Of a stretch of DNA of 64,000 bases, positions 10,428 through 21,102 are shown piece by piece (position 1 is the stretch's first letter; each line of letters begins with the position of its first letter). This DNA is from Eutreptiella sp. 'Long Island Sound 2002' (lineage: Eukaryota; Euglenozoa; Euglenophyceae; Eutreptiales; Eutreptiaceae), in the NCBI GenBank assembly GCA_964036045.1, contig OZ038389.1:65545453-65609452 (forward strand), given 5' to 3'. The notes under the pieces are model-generated. The model was not told the DNA's origin and did no database searches. It saw only the letters and a program-made list of their open reading frames with translations. Made by a program: the position numbers and the translations under genes.

Positions 10428-11190
10428 ATGGAGGACCTGGTCTCCATGTGTGAGCGTCGCTGCCGAAAGGCATGCAACCTCCGCTCCGCCGCAGAGGACT
10501 CCGCCGAGACCTGCCATTCAGGCAGCAGTGGAGGACGGGCCCGGCGCTACCGGAAGCGCGGGTCACCCGAGCCCGCGGCAGGGGACGCCGGGGCTATGGA
10601 TACGGACCCCAGCCCGGTCAGGCTGTGGGACTCCGAGGGGCACTCCGAGGGCTATCAAACGGCCTATGAGCAACCTTCGGAGTCGGAGGAGACGGCCAGA
10701 CCGCCCAAGAGGGCGAACACGGCTCCGGAACCCAGCCTGGATCATGACGCCGAGGCGTTGGAGAGGCCCGCCAGCCAGAACGGCGCCTGTGGCCCGGCAC
10801 ACGGAGCCAACGCGGGATAGCATGGGCGACACGCCCATGGCGGAGGAGTCCGAGGCGCCAGGAACCGCGGGATGCGCCGGATCAGGTGGAAAGCACGCTA
10901 AGTGCCACTGCGAGCACGTGTCGTTCCTCATGGGCAAGTACCCAAAGATGGGGATGGACGCCATCGTGCATCGACTCAACAGCCTGGACAACGCGAAGGA
11001 CGGCCCAGAGGAGGACGTCGCCGGGATCCTGGATGACCAGTCGGCCGCTGAGAGAGACATGGCGGAGCTGCGAGCGGAACGGGACCGGTACCAGGAGAAT
11101 CTGGAGCTGGCCCTGCAGAAGCAGCAGCGAGTTGTTGACAGCCTCCTCCACCTGGTGGAGGACATGTCGGGACGCCTGAAAAGGCTATAG
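10428..11190 (+). pseudogene. gag: Gag N-terminal coiled-coil part, copy 1 (frameshifted)
   Basis: The first methionine in the conserved frame is at 10428 (MEDLVSMCERRCRKACNLR). The chain is rich in Arg, Pro and Glu, has a Cys-rich motif near its start, and ends in a coiled coil (about 11030-11185; ERDMAELRAERDRYQENLEL) that would multimerise Gag. Against element B this copy lacks 2 nt near 10773, which shifts the frame. The coiled coil then ends at a TAG (11188-11190), after which the capsid frame continues without a shift. Same sequence as 38512-39274. Confidence 0.7.
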
Positions 11191-12856
11191 GAGCTACAGT
11201 CCCTCGCCTCGGGTCCGGAGCTCCCGGCAAAGCCGGCAGCGGCCGAGCTGGTGGAGCGGGTTAAGACCCTCAGGAGCGCCATGGATAAACCCATGGGCGG
11301 CCCTGCAGAGGCACCCTACGCGCCTCCGCGCGTTGACCCGGTTGCGCTGCCGCTTGTTCCCATGTTCAGCGAATCCACAATGCTCGGGGAGCAAACGGCA
11401 CCGGCTGGGTCCATGCGGGAAGGGTGCGCAACCACGGACCCGAGGAGCCTGACGGTACAGATGTCCCATGCCGCCCAGGATCTGCCGATCACTACGACTG
11501 CCCATGCAGTTCATGCGGAAGAGGAGATCCAGAGCCAGACCATGCAGGGGCGAACCATGGGAAGCGCCGACGGACATGGTCGAGGTCCTCCAGGCGGAAA
11601 CCTGTGGGCGAAGGACCCCAATACGGGGATATGGGCGGCCGGTGGAGCAAGTCCTTCCCGCATTCCAAACCCCATGGGTTCAGGCCCAACTGGACCGCAC
11701 TCCATGGAGGAGAGGGATGTACAGGGAGTGTACTCACACACCCCGGCCACAGGTGGTATCCGTCTCGGCGGAGTGGTGGCTGCGGACGTCGGAGATGCCA
11801 TCAGGATTGACGACCTCAGGGGAATCAAAATCCCCTACTACGATGGCAACCCCTCCAACCTGGACGACTTCATCTTGGATTGGGAGGACTTCGCGGAGGA
11901 GGTCGTCGGCGAGATGAGGGGAGCGCCAAGGGACAAGTGGGTATGTCGGACGTTCCCACACAGGCTGGGGCAGGACCTGAAGGAGGAGCTCAGGGATCAG
12001 ATCCGCGAGGGATTGATCCAGAGGGAGCAGGCCTGCCTCCAGTGGCTGGAGGATGAAGAGCGAGTGGACGCCCCCAACCAGAAGTTGGAGGATTTGTGGT
12101 CCATTCCGCTGCCGCTGGATCGCAGGGAACTGAGGGTCCGAGAATGGAATCGGTACATCCGAAAGTACCAAAGAAGCCTCAAGCTGGTGGGGGACTGGAA
12201 TGAGGCCAGCGAGATCCGCCACCTGCTGAAGGACGTCCTCCCCGGACACTGGAAGAGGAGAGTGGAGGACGAGGAAAAGAAGAGAGCGAAGAAGCGCGTG
12301 GCGGTGAGGATCATGGCGGCGGAGGATACCCATGCGGGTATCATAGAGTTCTCCAGGAGGAACCTGGGCGAGCCCAACCGGATGTTGGGACTGAAGAACG
12401 CCGTGTACGTGGAGGTATTTGGCGACACCATGGGGCAGAGGCTGATGCGCCTCAACAACGTGGAGTGGAGGCGCGGAGAGCAGCTGAGGATGCAGGTCAT
12501 CTTCGCCTGCATGAGCCTGGACGAGATTGTGAAGTACATCACGGTGGAGCTGAAGCTCAACGCCAAGAAGGAGGCCCACGTGCAGGATCGACAAGGCCAT
12601 GGACAACGAGGCCACCGAGAAGACCGCCATCATCGGGAGATCCAGGAGGACACCGCCAACTCTGCGGAGGATGGTAGTGGAAGTGGCCAAGACCACTGGT
12701 CCCGGGAGGATCACGAGGAGGCCCATTTCTTCGCGTTTGTGGCGCACAACGTGAGGGACCATGGGCAGGATCGGTCCAGATGGAGCCAGGTGGGACCCAA
12801 GAAGGGCAAAGAGCCAAGGAGGATCGGGAACCCACCGCTCTCGTTCCGAGAGTACA
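11191..12856 (+). CDS. gag: Gag capsid region, truncated by gap
   Basis: Open frame directly after the TAG at 11188; first methionine at 11251. It encodes the capsid core (about 11800-12560) and a charged His/Asp-rich stretch. The frame runs into the N gap just before the zinc knuckle, at residues LSFREY. It is the same as 39275-40940, where the gene is complete. This is structural protein of the retrotransposon particle. Confidence 0.8.
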
Positions 12857-13056
12857 NNNNNNNNNNNNNNNNNNNNNNNNNNNNNNNNNNNNNNNNNNNN
12901 NNNNNNNNNNNNNNNNNNNNNNNNNNNNNNNNNNNNNNNNNNNNNNNNNNNNNNNNNNNNNNNNNNNNNNNNNNNNNNNNNNNNNNNNNNNNNNNNNNNN
13001 NNNNNNNNNNNNNNNNNNNNNNNNNNNNNNNNNNNNNNNNNNNNNNNNNNNNNNNN
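12857..13056. other. Assembly gap of exactly 200 N
   Basis: Exactly 200 N, a fixed length of the kind scaffolding programs insert. The left contig ends in gag; the right contig starts with unrelated sequence. Confidence 0.97.
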
Positions 13057-13936
13057 GCCAAGGATCCAGGGCCAGCATGTCCCATCATGATGCATCATCA
13101 CATGATCCACATTTTGATAGAATTTGTTTGATGCTCGCGAACCAACGTGCCGGAAAGCACAATTGAGCTGAATAAACGACAATATATATTAACTTTAGTC
13201 TAAACGAAGGTGTTGGTAGTTTCAGTTTTAGACATTCCGCTTCATTTCACCTCCATCTCATGAATTTGCTTCATTGTAGGACAATTTAGGTTGATCTCCT
13301 TGTCATCTCCTCACATTCCTCGAAGATCTGTTTAGATCTAAGTGAACGGAAAGACATCATTACCTTCCGTGGTTCACTTAGGGTCTACAGACTACATCTG
13401 TATTTGTTTTACCTCTCCGTGATTGTTTAATCTCCTTAATCTCTGCTCCAATTGAACCTCAATCTTGCTCAAATTTGTGATCATCCACCAGATGCGCTAA
13501 TTCTGAGCCACATGCTGCACTTTTCAGAACGAGAAAAGCGGGATTAACACGATGTAGAGTTCGGCGAGGACACCGTAGCGTGCCCGCGACAGCGAAACTG
13601 TGCCAGAGCGCTGAGATGTCACTCCAATTCTTGATCCCCCCACTCAATCCACCAATAATCTACCTCATTCTCAACCAATGCATGGTTTGGTATCGATCCT
13701 CGATACGTTTACATGCTTTTTAGCCCTTGACCTAATGTTTTACTGCACGGAGGACTGTTCGTCGCTTCTCATTCTGTCTCATTTCAGGTTCATCCACCCT
13801 GATTCAGTGCCAATTCAGCCCAAATCAGGTCAGATCAAGCAGATTTCGCCCCATCGAGGCTACATTTCTATGTTTTTCTGGGACTTACCCGCACTACGTT
13901 CTTCGTTGACGTAGCGACACACCCCAGTGTGTTTTT
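13057..13936. other. AT-rich sequence with no recognised feature
   Basis: No frame longer than about 80 codons and no match to the three families. There is an ACACAC/GTGTGT inverted repeat at about 13917-13932. Confidence 0.6.
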
Positions 13937-14478
13937 GGAGGGGGAGTGTAAGTGCGGCTAGCCCCATCTGCTCAGATTTTCAGACATTCTGCCCAGATTG
14001 GCTACATTTTGGTCATTTTCTTTGCTTCGGCGGAATTGCCGCCTCGCAGCTCAGTCACAGGATATTTCCTATATATTTCTGATATGCCGGATTTGATTCC
14101 GCGGTCCATTTCCCGTAAATCCGCCGCGTTCCGCTATTTTAGCTGGAATCGCCATTTGCCGCTGACGCGCGCTCGCGGGCCAGATCGGCCAAACCTTTTT
14201 ACATAAATGGATTATTTAAATCTTTTCAGACAGTTTTGGACACTCAGATGTATTTAGAAAAATTCCCCTCAATTTTCTTCATAGACTGGGATTTTCTGCC
14301 GGATAACAATCAGCATGGACCTTGCTTCTGTTGTCGCTGCTCTCGCCTCTGTTGGTGTCCGAGTATCCGGTTCTACCCCCAATAACAACATCCAGGGAGA
14401 CTCCTCGCGTGCCTGCCCCACTGGTCTTGCCGGCCCCGAGCCCTCCGGCACCCACAACGACCCAGGGCAGCACTTTCA
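13937..14478 (+). mobile_element. Possible LTR and gag start of a further element
   Basis: A polypurine-like GGAGGGGGAG (13937-13946) is directly followed by TGTAAG, the usual look of a 3' LTR boundary. About 340 bp on, CTTCA (near 14281) could end the LTR, and an ATG at 14315 opens a short frame (MDLASVVAALASVGVRVSGS) that runs into the family-1 LTR fragment at 14479. No second LTR or primer site confirms it. Confidence 0.3.
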
Positions 14479-14858
14479 CATATGCCGGATCACGTGGTTA
14501 CTTTGGCTTGGCACACGAGGACTCACAAAATTAGGTCTCAAATTCATGAGTTGACTTGTGAAGCATGTCATGTACATAACCGGATGGGCTTCGGGGCCAA
14601 TGATGGGATATTCTTGGGCATGAACCTTTGGTGTATATCACCCTTGTATCCTACTTTCCGGGTTGACACATGCATGGAGCATTTGGATATTTGCCGTATG
14701 CATTTTTGAGTATATAATTGACGTTTGGGCATAATGGTGTGATTTGCCTGATTTTGCCATGTTGTGAGGTCATCTTCATGGGGCAGTTCTCCAAGCCCAT
14801 TTGACTCCAAGTCCAACCAAGGTTATGTCAGGGTAGGGCATGGTCCTGAGCGCTACTC
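14479..14858 (+). mobile_element. Family-1 LTR fragment (5' LTR of C, left of B)
   Basis: Aligns with 16316-16695 of element B's own LTR. Ends at ACTC, the target site of B; the LTR continues after B at 28065. Confidence 0.85.
14855..14858 (+). repeat. Target site duplication of element B, left copy
   Basis: ACTC before the TG of the 5' LTR; the matching ACTC follows the 3' LTR at 28065-28068. Removing B and one copy restores the LTR order seen at 16692-16700 (ACTCTAGGC). Confidence 0.85.
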
Positions 14859-17224
14859 TGAAGCCGGTTCGGACCCCCGTGGCCATCTTGGGGTCACTTG
14901 GGGTGTGTATTTATGTGCCGGCAAGCCGCCATTGGCTGATATCATACTCTCCCATCCACCTGACCTAACCCGATGTGATAGTGTGATAGGTTTGGCCATT
15001 CCGGCTATGAGCGGCCATATTCAGTACCGAGGCGCCGCCAGCGGAGATTTATAAATCAGAATATCAGGAATCAACAGGGTTTTTTTATCATAATGTTTCC
15101 GTAATTTTTCAGTCTTCCGTTCTGGTAGTCAATGTATCGGCGACTGTCAGTTGGCTCGCGATTTTGCGGTAACCGAATGGTTAACTTTTTTTTACAGATA
15201 TTTTGGCGGAAACCCCGATGAAGGGTCAGATTTCATCAGTAAAGGGTTCGTTGCTTCCGCAATTTTCATACTATACACTCGCAAAATTAATCCGATTTGT
15301 TCAGACTTTCAGAATCGGATTTTCCACTTCCACATCGCCGCACTCGATATGATGAATCTCGAGTGGTCATACAATTTTCCCCGATCACGAATCAGCCTTC
15401 CTTTTGTTGTGCCCTTCATTTTGCTTGGAGATATAGTCGAAACAAAAGGGATTCGTGAGACCACTTTGAAGAATCATATCTCCGGCTCACGGCGAGGAAT
15501 ATCAATATCGAGAAGTGGGTTGGAACCGCCTTAGTCTCAACTTAATTTAGGAAGCATCAAACGCCTTTGGTGTGTACACATGCCTGGTGTAGCAAGGGAG
15601 AACGGTCAAGAGGGTAGAAAGGGATATATAACTCTTGGACCGTGCAACCGAATATTTTAATGCGACTTTCGAGTGTACCGCATGAGTGTTGGGGATGCAT
15701 AGATTCTTTCCTTGGGTTCCTACGTATTTTTAACGTGAAGTTATGTCCATGGAGGGTCATAACATATCATGGTGGGAGCCATGTTTGAGGGTATGTGTTA
15801 TATGCATGGTATGTGCTTCGATATGCTCACGCCCATGTTATATATCTCCGTTTGTAGGATAATATAGGGAGTCATACGTGACAGGGGCTTCGCCCATGTC
15901 CCGATGGTGAACTCCATAGCGCTAGACTAAGTCTACCGCTCATATAGTGCATGTGGGAGGGCTTACGGAGCGACCCACAAGCGCCAATATCAATTTTTTC
16001 ATTTTCATGGTGCGTGTTGGGAGTAGGTTCGAAGGTGTCCTCATGCGTTCATATAGGGATCCAAGTGGGGGGATTGTTTGCAAATGGTCCCAAGCAATTG
16101 TGTTTTGAGTTATAGGTTGACATCATGGGTGAGCGAAGTTATATACTATTGTAATTATCTTGAATTTGGCAGTATTTGCATGTTTTTGACCTCAATTTAT
16201 GCTCATTTTTGTGTTTTATGTGCTCAACTGGTCAGCTAACAGTAAAGTGCCTAGAGATTTGTGAACTATGGTATGTTGCTTATATGTTGGCATATGCTTT
16301 GGTGTTGTACCTCACCATATGCCGGATCACGTGGTCACTTTGGCTTGGCACACGAGGCCTCACAAAATTAGGTCTCAAATTCATGAGTTGACTTGTGAAG
16401 CATGTCATGTACATAACCGGAGGGGGTTCGGAGCCAATGATGGGATATTCCTGGGCATGCATCTTGGGTCTATATCACCCTTGTATACTACTTTCCGGTT
16501 TGACATATGCATGGAGCATTGGGATATTTGCCGTATGCATTTTTGAGTATATAATTGAATATTGGGCACTATGGTGTGTTTTGCCTGATTTTGCCATGTT
16601 TTGAGGTCATCTTCATGGGGCAGTTCTCCAAGCCCATTCGACTCCCAGTCCAATCAAGGTTATGTCAGGGTAGGGCATGGTCCTGAGTGCCACTCTAGGC
16701 CATGACACGCCACCTCCCCCTTTGGGCTAGGATTTAGAAGCTTGGGAGTGAACACATTTTTGGGGTTTGTGTAGTGACTTATGACACATGGCATTCAGCC
16801 ATCTCATTTGACCTGGTTCAGGGCAATATGTTGGTGAGTCAAGGGAAGGTCTTGAGTCCAGGGAATGAGGGGTTTATGGCTGTGAATGTGTATGTTTACC
16901 TCTTTCCTCAACTTTGCTTTATTTGTGTTCATATGCCAATTTCAGGGCTTTTCTCTTTGGTGCAATTCTTGTACATGCCCGCCACCGTGAGACGACCGGT
17001 GTGCTGAATGGAAGCCCGCAGCCCGTATTGGATTGTAACTTGGGCTATTGCTGTATTTGTGGGATCTGGTTGCTGTTCAGGGTTGAAGGAGGATTTTATT
17101 TTCTATATTTTTGGATTTTGGACCCTGAAATTTGAGGAATGCAATCGTTGATCCGGAGTAAATCAGCAGGGGTAACAGGCGGAAGGGGCACAGCGGGGGC
17201 CGGTCCTGGTAGGGACCTTCTTTA
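14859..17224 (+). repeat. 5' LTR of element B
   Basis: Same length as the 3' LTR (2366 bp). Both boundaries are fixed by the target duplication, the polypurine tract and the adjoining primer site. It contains a U3 block shared with family 2 (15035-15640). No certain TATA box or polyadenylation signal. Confidence 0.93.
15035..15640 (+). other. Conserved U3 block with open frame (5' LTR of B)
   Basis: Homologous in DNA and in translation to the U3 of family 2 (44330-45034, - strand). Shared peptides include RISGINRV, FHFHIAALD against FDFDIPALD, and a C-terminal GQEGR. In B a TAA stands where family 2 has TAT, and further stops occur. It may be a decayed LTR-encoded protein or a conserved regulatory block. 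Confidence 0.45.
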
Positions 17225-17236
17225 TGGTAGCAGAGG
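17225..17236 (+). promoter_or_regulatory. tRNA-iMet-type primer-binding site of B
   Basis: TGGTAGCAGAGG with no spacer after the LTR: 12 nt complementary to an initiator tRNA-Met 3' end CCUCUGCUACCA. Confidence 0.8.
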
Positions 17237-17441
17237 CTTACCTGCTGCCCCTACCTACCGCCGACCCGGGGACTTGGGCCCTGAGCCCTGCCCAAGTACG
17301 CCCCGGGTGCGTATTGTGGACTCGGTGGAGACCACGCCGGAGATTGGAGCCAGAGAAGAGCCGAGACGCTCAAGAGCATGGCGAACTCCGGAAGTTGAAG
17401 CCCGAAGAGAAGTACGACATTCGGGAAGAGGAGGACTTGAC

Positions 17442-18224
17442 ATGGAGGACCTGGTCTCCATGTGCGAGCGTCGCTGCCGCAAGGCATGCAACCTCCGCTC
17501 CGCCGCAGAGGACTCCGACGAGGCCTGCCATTCAGGCAGCAGTGAAGGACGGGCCCGGTGCTACCGGAAGCGCGGGTCACCCAAGCCCGCGGCAGGGGAC
17601 GCCGGGGCTATGGATACGGACCCCAGCCCGGTCAGGCTGTGGGAATCCGAGCACTCCGAGGGACATCGGACAGCTTATGAGCAACCCTCGGAGTCGGAGG
17701 GGACGGCCAGACCGCCCACAAGGGCGAACACGGCCCCAGAACCCAGCCTGGAGCATGATGCCGAGGCGTTGGAGAGGCCCGCCAGAGACAGGACGGCGCC
17801 TGTGGCCCGGCACACGGAGCCAACGCGGGATAGCATGGGCGACACACCCATGGCGGAGGAGTCCGAGGCGCCGGGAACCGCGGGACGCGCCGGATCAGGT
17901 GGAAAGCACGCTGAGTGCCACTGCGAGCACGTGTCGTTCCTCATGGGCAAGTAACCAAAGATGGGGATGGACGCCATCGTGCATCGCCTAGACCGCCTGG
18001 ACAACGCAAAGGACGGTCTAGAGGAGGACGTCGCGGGGATTCTGGATGACCAGTCGGCTGCGGAGAGAGACATGTCGGAGCTGCGAGCGGAACAGGCCCA
18101 GTACCGGGAGAATCTGGAGCTGGCTCTGCAGAAGCAGCAGCGAGTGGTGGACAGCCTCCTCAACCTGGTGGAGGACATGTCGGGACGCCTGAGAAGGCTA
18201 GAGGAAATACAACCCTCTCGCGTC
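17442..18224 (+). pseudogene. gag: Gag N-terminal coiled-coil part of B (nonsense codon)
   Basis: Start at 17442 (MEDLVSMCERRCRKACNLR) because it is the only methionine in the conserved frame between the primer site and the coiled coil. An Arg/Pro/Glu-rich stretch is followed by CHCEHVSFLMGK and a coiled coil (about 17985-18200). TAA at 17952-17954 replaces the TAC of element C and breaks the frame. At the coiled-coil/capsid border the frame also changes by +1, so the capsid is read in another frame. Confidence 0.7.
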
Positions 18225-18264
18225 GGGTCCGGAGCTCCCGGCAAAGCCGGCCGCGGCAGAGCTG

Positions 18265-20244
18265 GTGGAGCGGGTTAAGACCCTCAGGAGCGCCGTGGAT
18301 AAACCCATGGGCGGCCCTGCAGAGGCACCCTACGCGCCTCCGCGTGTTGACCCGGGTGCGCTGCCATTTGTTCCCATGTTCAGCAAATCCACAATGCTCG
18401 GGGAACACACGGCACCGGCTGGGTCCATGCGGGAAGGGCACGTAACCACGGAGCCGAGGAGCCTGACGGTACAGATGTCCCACGCCGCCCAGGATCTACC
18501 GCCAACTACAAATACCCATGCAGTTTATGCGGAAGAGGAGATCCAGAGCCAGACCATGCAGGGGCGAACCATGGGAAGCGCCGACGGACATGGTCGAGGC
18601 CACCCAGGCGGCAATCTGTGGGCGAAGGACCCCACTACGGGGATATGGACGGCAGATGGAGCAAGTCCTTCCCGCATTCCAAACCCCATGGGTTCAGGCC
18701 CAACTGGACCGCACTCCATGGAGGGGAGGGATGTACGGGGAGTGTACTCACACCCCCCGGCCACAGGTGGTATCCGTCTCGGTGGAGTGGTGGCTGGGGA
18801 CGTCGGAGACGCCATCAGGATTGACGACCTCAGGGGAATCAAAATCCCCTACTATGATGGCAACCCCTCGAACCTGGACGACTTCATCCTGGATTGGGAG
18901 GACTTCGCCGAGGAGGTCGTCGGCGAGATGCGGGGAGCGCCGCGGGACAAGTGGGTACGTCGGACATTCCCACACCGGCTGGCGCAGGACCTGAAGGAGG
19001 AGCTGCGGGATCAGATCCGGGAAGGATTGATCCGTACGGAGCAGGCCTGCCTCCAGTGGTTGGAGGATGAGGAGCGGGTTGACGCTCCGAACCAGAAGCT
19101 GGAGGACTTGTGGTCCATCCCGCTGCAGCTGGACTGCGGTGAGCTGCAGGTCCAGGAGTGGGACCGGTACCTGCGGAAGTACCGACGGAGCCTGAAGCTG
19201 GTGGAGGACTGGAACGAGTCCAGCGAGATCCGCCACCTCCTGAAGGACGTTCTCCCCGGCCACTGGAAGAGGCGAGTGGAGGACGAGGAGAAGAAGCGCG
19301 CCAAGAAGCAGGTGGCGGTGAGGATCATGGCGGCGGAGGATACCCATGCTGGTATCATTGAGTTCTTCCGGAGGAACCTGGGCGAGCCCAACCGGATGTT
19401 GGGACTGAAGAACGCCGTTTACGTGGAGGTATTTGGAGACTCCATGGGGCAAAGGTTGCTGCGCCTCAACAACGTGGAGTGGAGGCGCGGGGAGCCGCTG
19501 AGGATGCAGGTCATCTTCGCCCGCATGAGCCTGGACGAGATCGTGAAGTACATCACGGTGGAGTTGAAGCTCAATGCGAAGAACGAGGCCCACGTGCAGG
19601 ATCGACATGGTCATGGACAACGAGGCCACCGAGAAGACCGCCATCATCGGGAGATCCAGGAGGACACGGCCAACTCCGCGGAGGATGGTAGTGGAAGTGG
19701 CCAAGACCACTGGTCCCGGGAGGATCACCAGGAGGCCCATTTCTTCGCGTTTGTGGCGCACAACGTGAGGAACCATGGGCAGGATCGGTCCAGATGGAGC
19801 CAGGTGGGACCCAAGAAGGGCAAAGAGCCAAGGAGGATCGGGAACCCACCGCTCTCGTTCCGAGAGTACAGATCTCAGCACAACGGGTGCTGGGTCTGTA
19901 ATGGCAAGGGAAACAACCATGCACACGACCACCGTCAGTGCAAGGTGTATGAGGCGGACAAGAAGGCCTACTTCGCCGCCCACCCCGAGAAGAAGCCCAA
20001 AGAGCAGCGGATTTCCGATTGGAAGGCGAAGGGCGGCGATGGGGGAAAAGGCCAAGGTAAAGGCCAAGGAAAAGGCGGAGGAAGAGGCTATGGTGGTGGA
20101 CCTGGCGAAGACCGACGAGTGAGGTCCATCGAGGAGGTTGCTGAGGACATGTTGAGGACGTTGGAGGAACTCAAAGCCCAGCAACGTGGTGGACAAAGTC
20201 CTGGCGGATCGCAGCCGGAAGGGGCTGCAGGAAGCCAAGTCTAG
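18265..20244 (+). CDS. gag: Gag capsid-nucleocapsid of B
   Basis: 659 codons, open throughout. The capsid core lies about residues 180-430 (YYDGNPSNLDDFILDWEDF near its start). A charged His/Asp-rich linker follows, then a zinc knuckle at residues 542-559 with spacing CX2CX8HX4C (CWVC...C), longer than the usual CX2CX4HX4C, and a Lys/Gly-rich RNA-binding tail (KGQGKGQGKGGGRG). It ends at TAG 20242-20244, after which pol continues in the same frame. The start at 18265 is the first ATG; the true N-terminus probably joins the coiled-coil part upstream. Confidence 0.85.
   Translation: MERVKTLRSAVDKPMGGPAEAPYAPPRVDPGALPFVPMFSKSTMLGEHTAPAGSMREGHVTTEPRSLTVQMSHAAQDLPPTTNTHAVYAEEEIQSQTMQGRTMGSADGHGRGHPGGNLWAKDPTTGIWTADGASPSRIPNPMGSGPTGPHSMEGRDVRGVYSHPPATGGIRLGGVVAGDVGDAIRIDDLRGIKIPYYDGNPSNLDDFILDWEDFAEEVVGEMRGAPRDKWVRRTFPHRLAQDLKEELRDQIREGLIRTEQACLQWLEDEERVDAPNQKLEDLWSIPLQLDCGELQVQEWDRYLRKYRRSLKLVEDWNESSEIRHLLKDVLPGHWKRRVEDEEKKRAKKQVAVRIMAAEDTHAGIIEFFRRNLGEPNRMLGLKNAVYVEVFGDSMGQRLLRLNNVEWRRGEPLRMQVIFARMSLDEIVKYITVELKLNAKNEAHVQDRHGHGQRGHREDRHHREIQEDTANSAEDGSGSGQDHWSREDHQEAHFFAFVAHNVRNHGQDRSRWSQVGPKKGKEPRRIGNPPLSFREYRSQHNGCWVCNGKGNNHAHDHRQCKVYEADKKAYFAAHPEKKPKEQRISDWKAKGGDGGKGQGKGQGKGGGRGYGGGPGEDRRVRSIEEVAEDMLRTLEELKAQQRGGQSPGGSQPEGAAGSQV
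20242..20244 (+). promoter_or_regulatory. Candidate gag-pol readthrough stop (UAG)
   Basis: GTC TAG AGG AGC CCC: after this single stop the same frame continues into protease (KKAPEEPKPLSFATPNPW). Element D has TAG CGG AGC CCC at the same place, 8 of 9 downstream bases alike. Confidence 0.55.
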
Positions 20245-20990
20245 AGGAGCCCCCACGGGAGTGGGACCTCGGAGGTCTCTCCTCCGAAAATCAGTGGAAT
20301 CCCAGAGAAAGCGAAGGCACATCGGGTGCCGAAGAAGGCTCCAGAAGAGCCAAAACCACTGAGTTTCGCCACTCCCAACCCCTGGAGCGCCCTGCCAAGG
20401 GAAGTTTATGTGGGCCAGGGACGTGGTAAGAAGGAAGGAGCGACCACGGAGAGCCCCGTGGACGGGCAAGACCAACCCAAGATCTGAACCATCCGTGATC
20501 ATACCCTCGAAGTCCTGATGCACCCGGACGTGCTAGAGTTGCATGCCGTGAGAGTCGTCCATACACCGCATGGTGACGAGCGGCAGTTGCACTTGAAGGT
20601 GCGTGTACAGTGCGGACAAGAGGAGTTGGTGGTGGATGTTCTGGTGGATACGAGTGCCCAGGTGAGCCTGGTCCGGAGAGGGTTGTTCAAGGAGGAATCC
20701 TCGCAGCCCAGCCGTAGACCGGTACGCCTGAAGGTGGCCAATGGAGAGATTGTGGGTTCTGGCACCCATGAGGCCACTATCACTATGGAATTCTGGGAAC
20801 ATGAGCGCTTGAACCGCCCTGATCTGGCGAAGAGAAGCACTCTATCCCGGAACTTCTATGTGGCCCACATTACAGATTGGGATATGATCATGGGGTATGA
20901 CTTCATGGTGGCAAATGCCATTGGAGCCCTTCCCCATCGTGCAACGCTGGTCCGGGAGGATGATGAATGCCTCACATGGCTGTCCACGGA
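20245..20990 (+). pseudogene. Aspartic protease of B (inactivated)
   Basis: Retropepsin that would process Gag-Pol. The catalytic motif reads VLVDTSAQVSLV (D at 20647-20649), where C and D have DTGA; the Gly-to-Ser change sits in the catalytic triplet. The second conserved stretch is DWDMIMGYDF (about 20878-20907). A TGA at 20485-20487 replaces the TAC of element C between the Gag readthrough stop and the protease core. Long downstream frames resume at 20518. Confidence 0.8.
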
Positions 20991-21102
20991 CTATGCATGC
21001 GGATCATCCCAATGGAATGCGGAGGAAGAGGATCGGATCGTCCGAGTGGTGCAAGCTGTGGGTGCCAAGTCCAGAGGAGACCGTGGAGTTCAGCTCACGG
21101 AG

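Noticed and set aside
14299-14310. GGATAACAAT, as in the lac operator
   Set aside because: Only a 10-base match without the flanking operator symmetry; chance in eukaryotic sequence.
17139-17143. TGCA as the end of the family-1 LTR
   Set aside because: The direct repeat continues to 17224/28064, where it meets the primer site and the ACTC target duplication.
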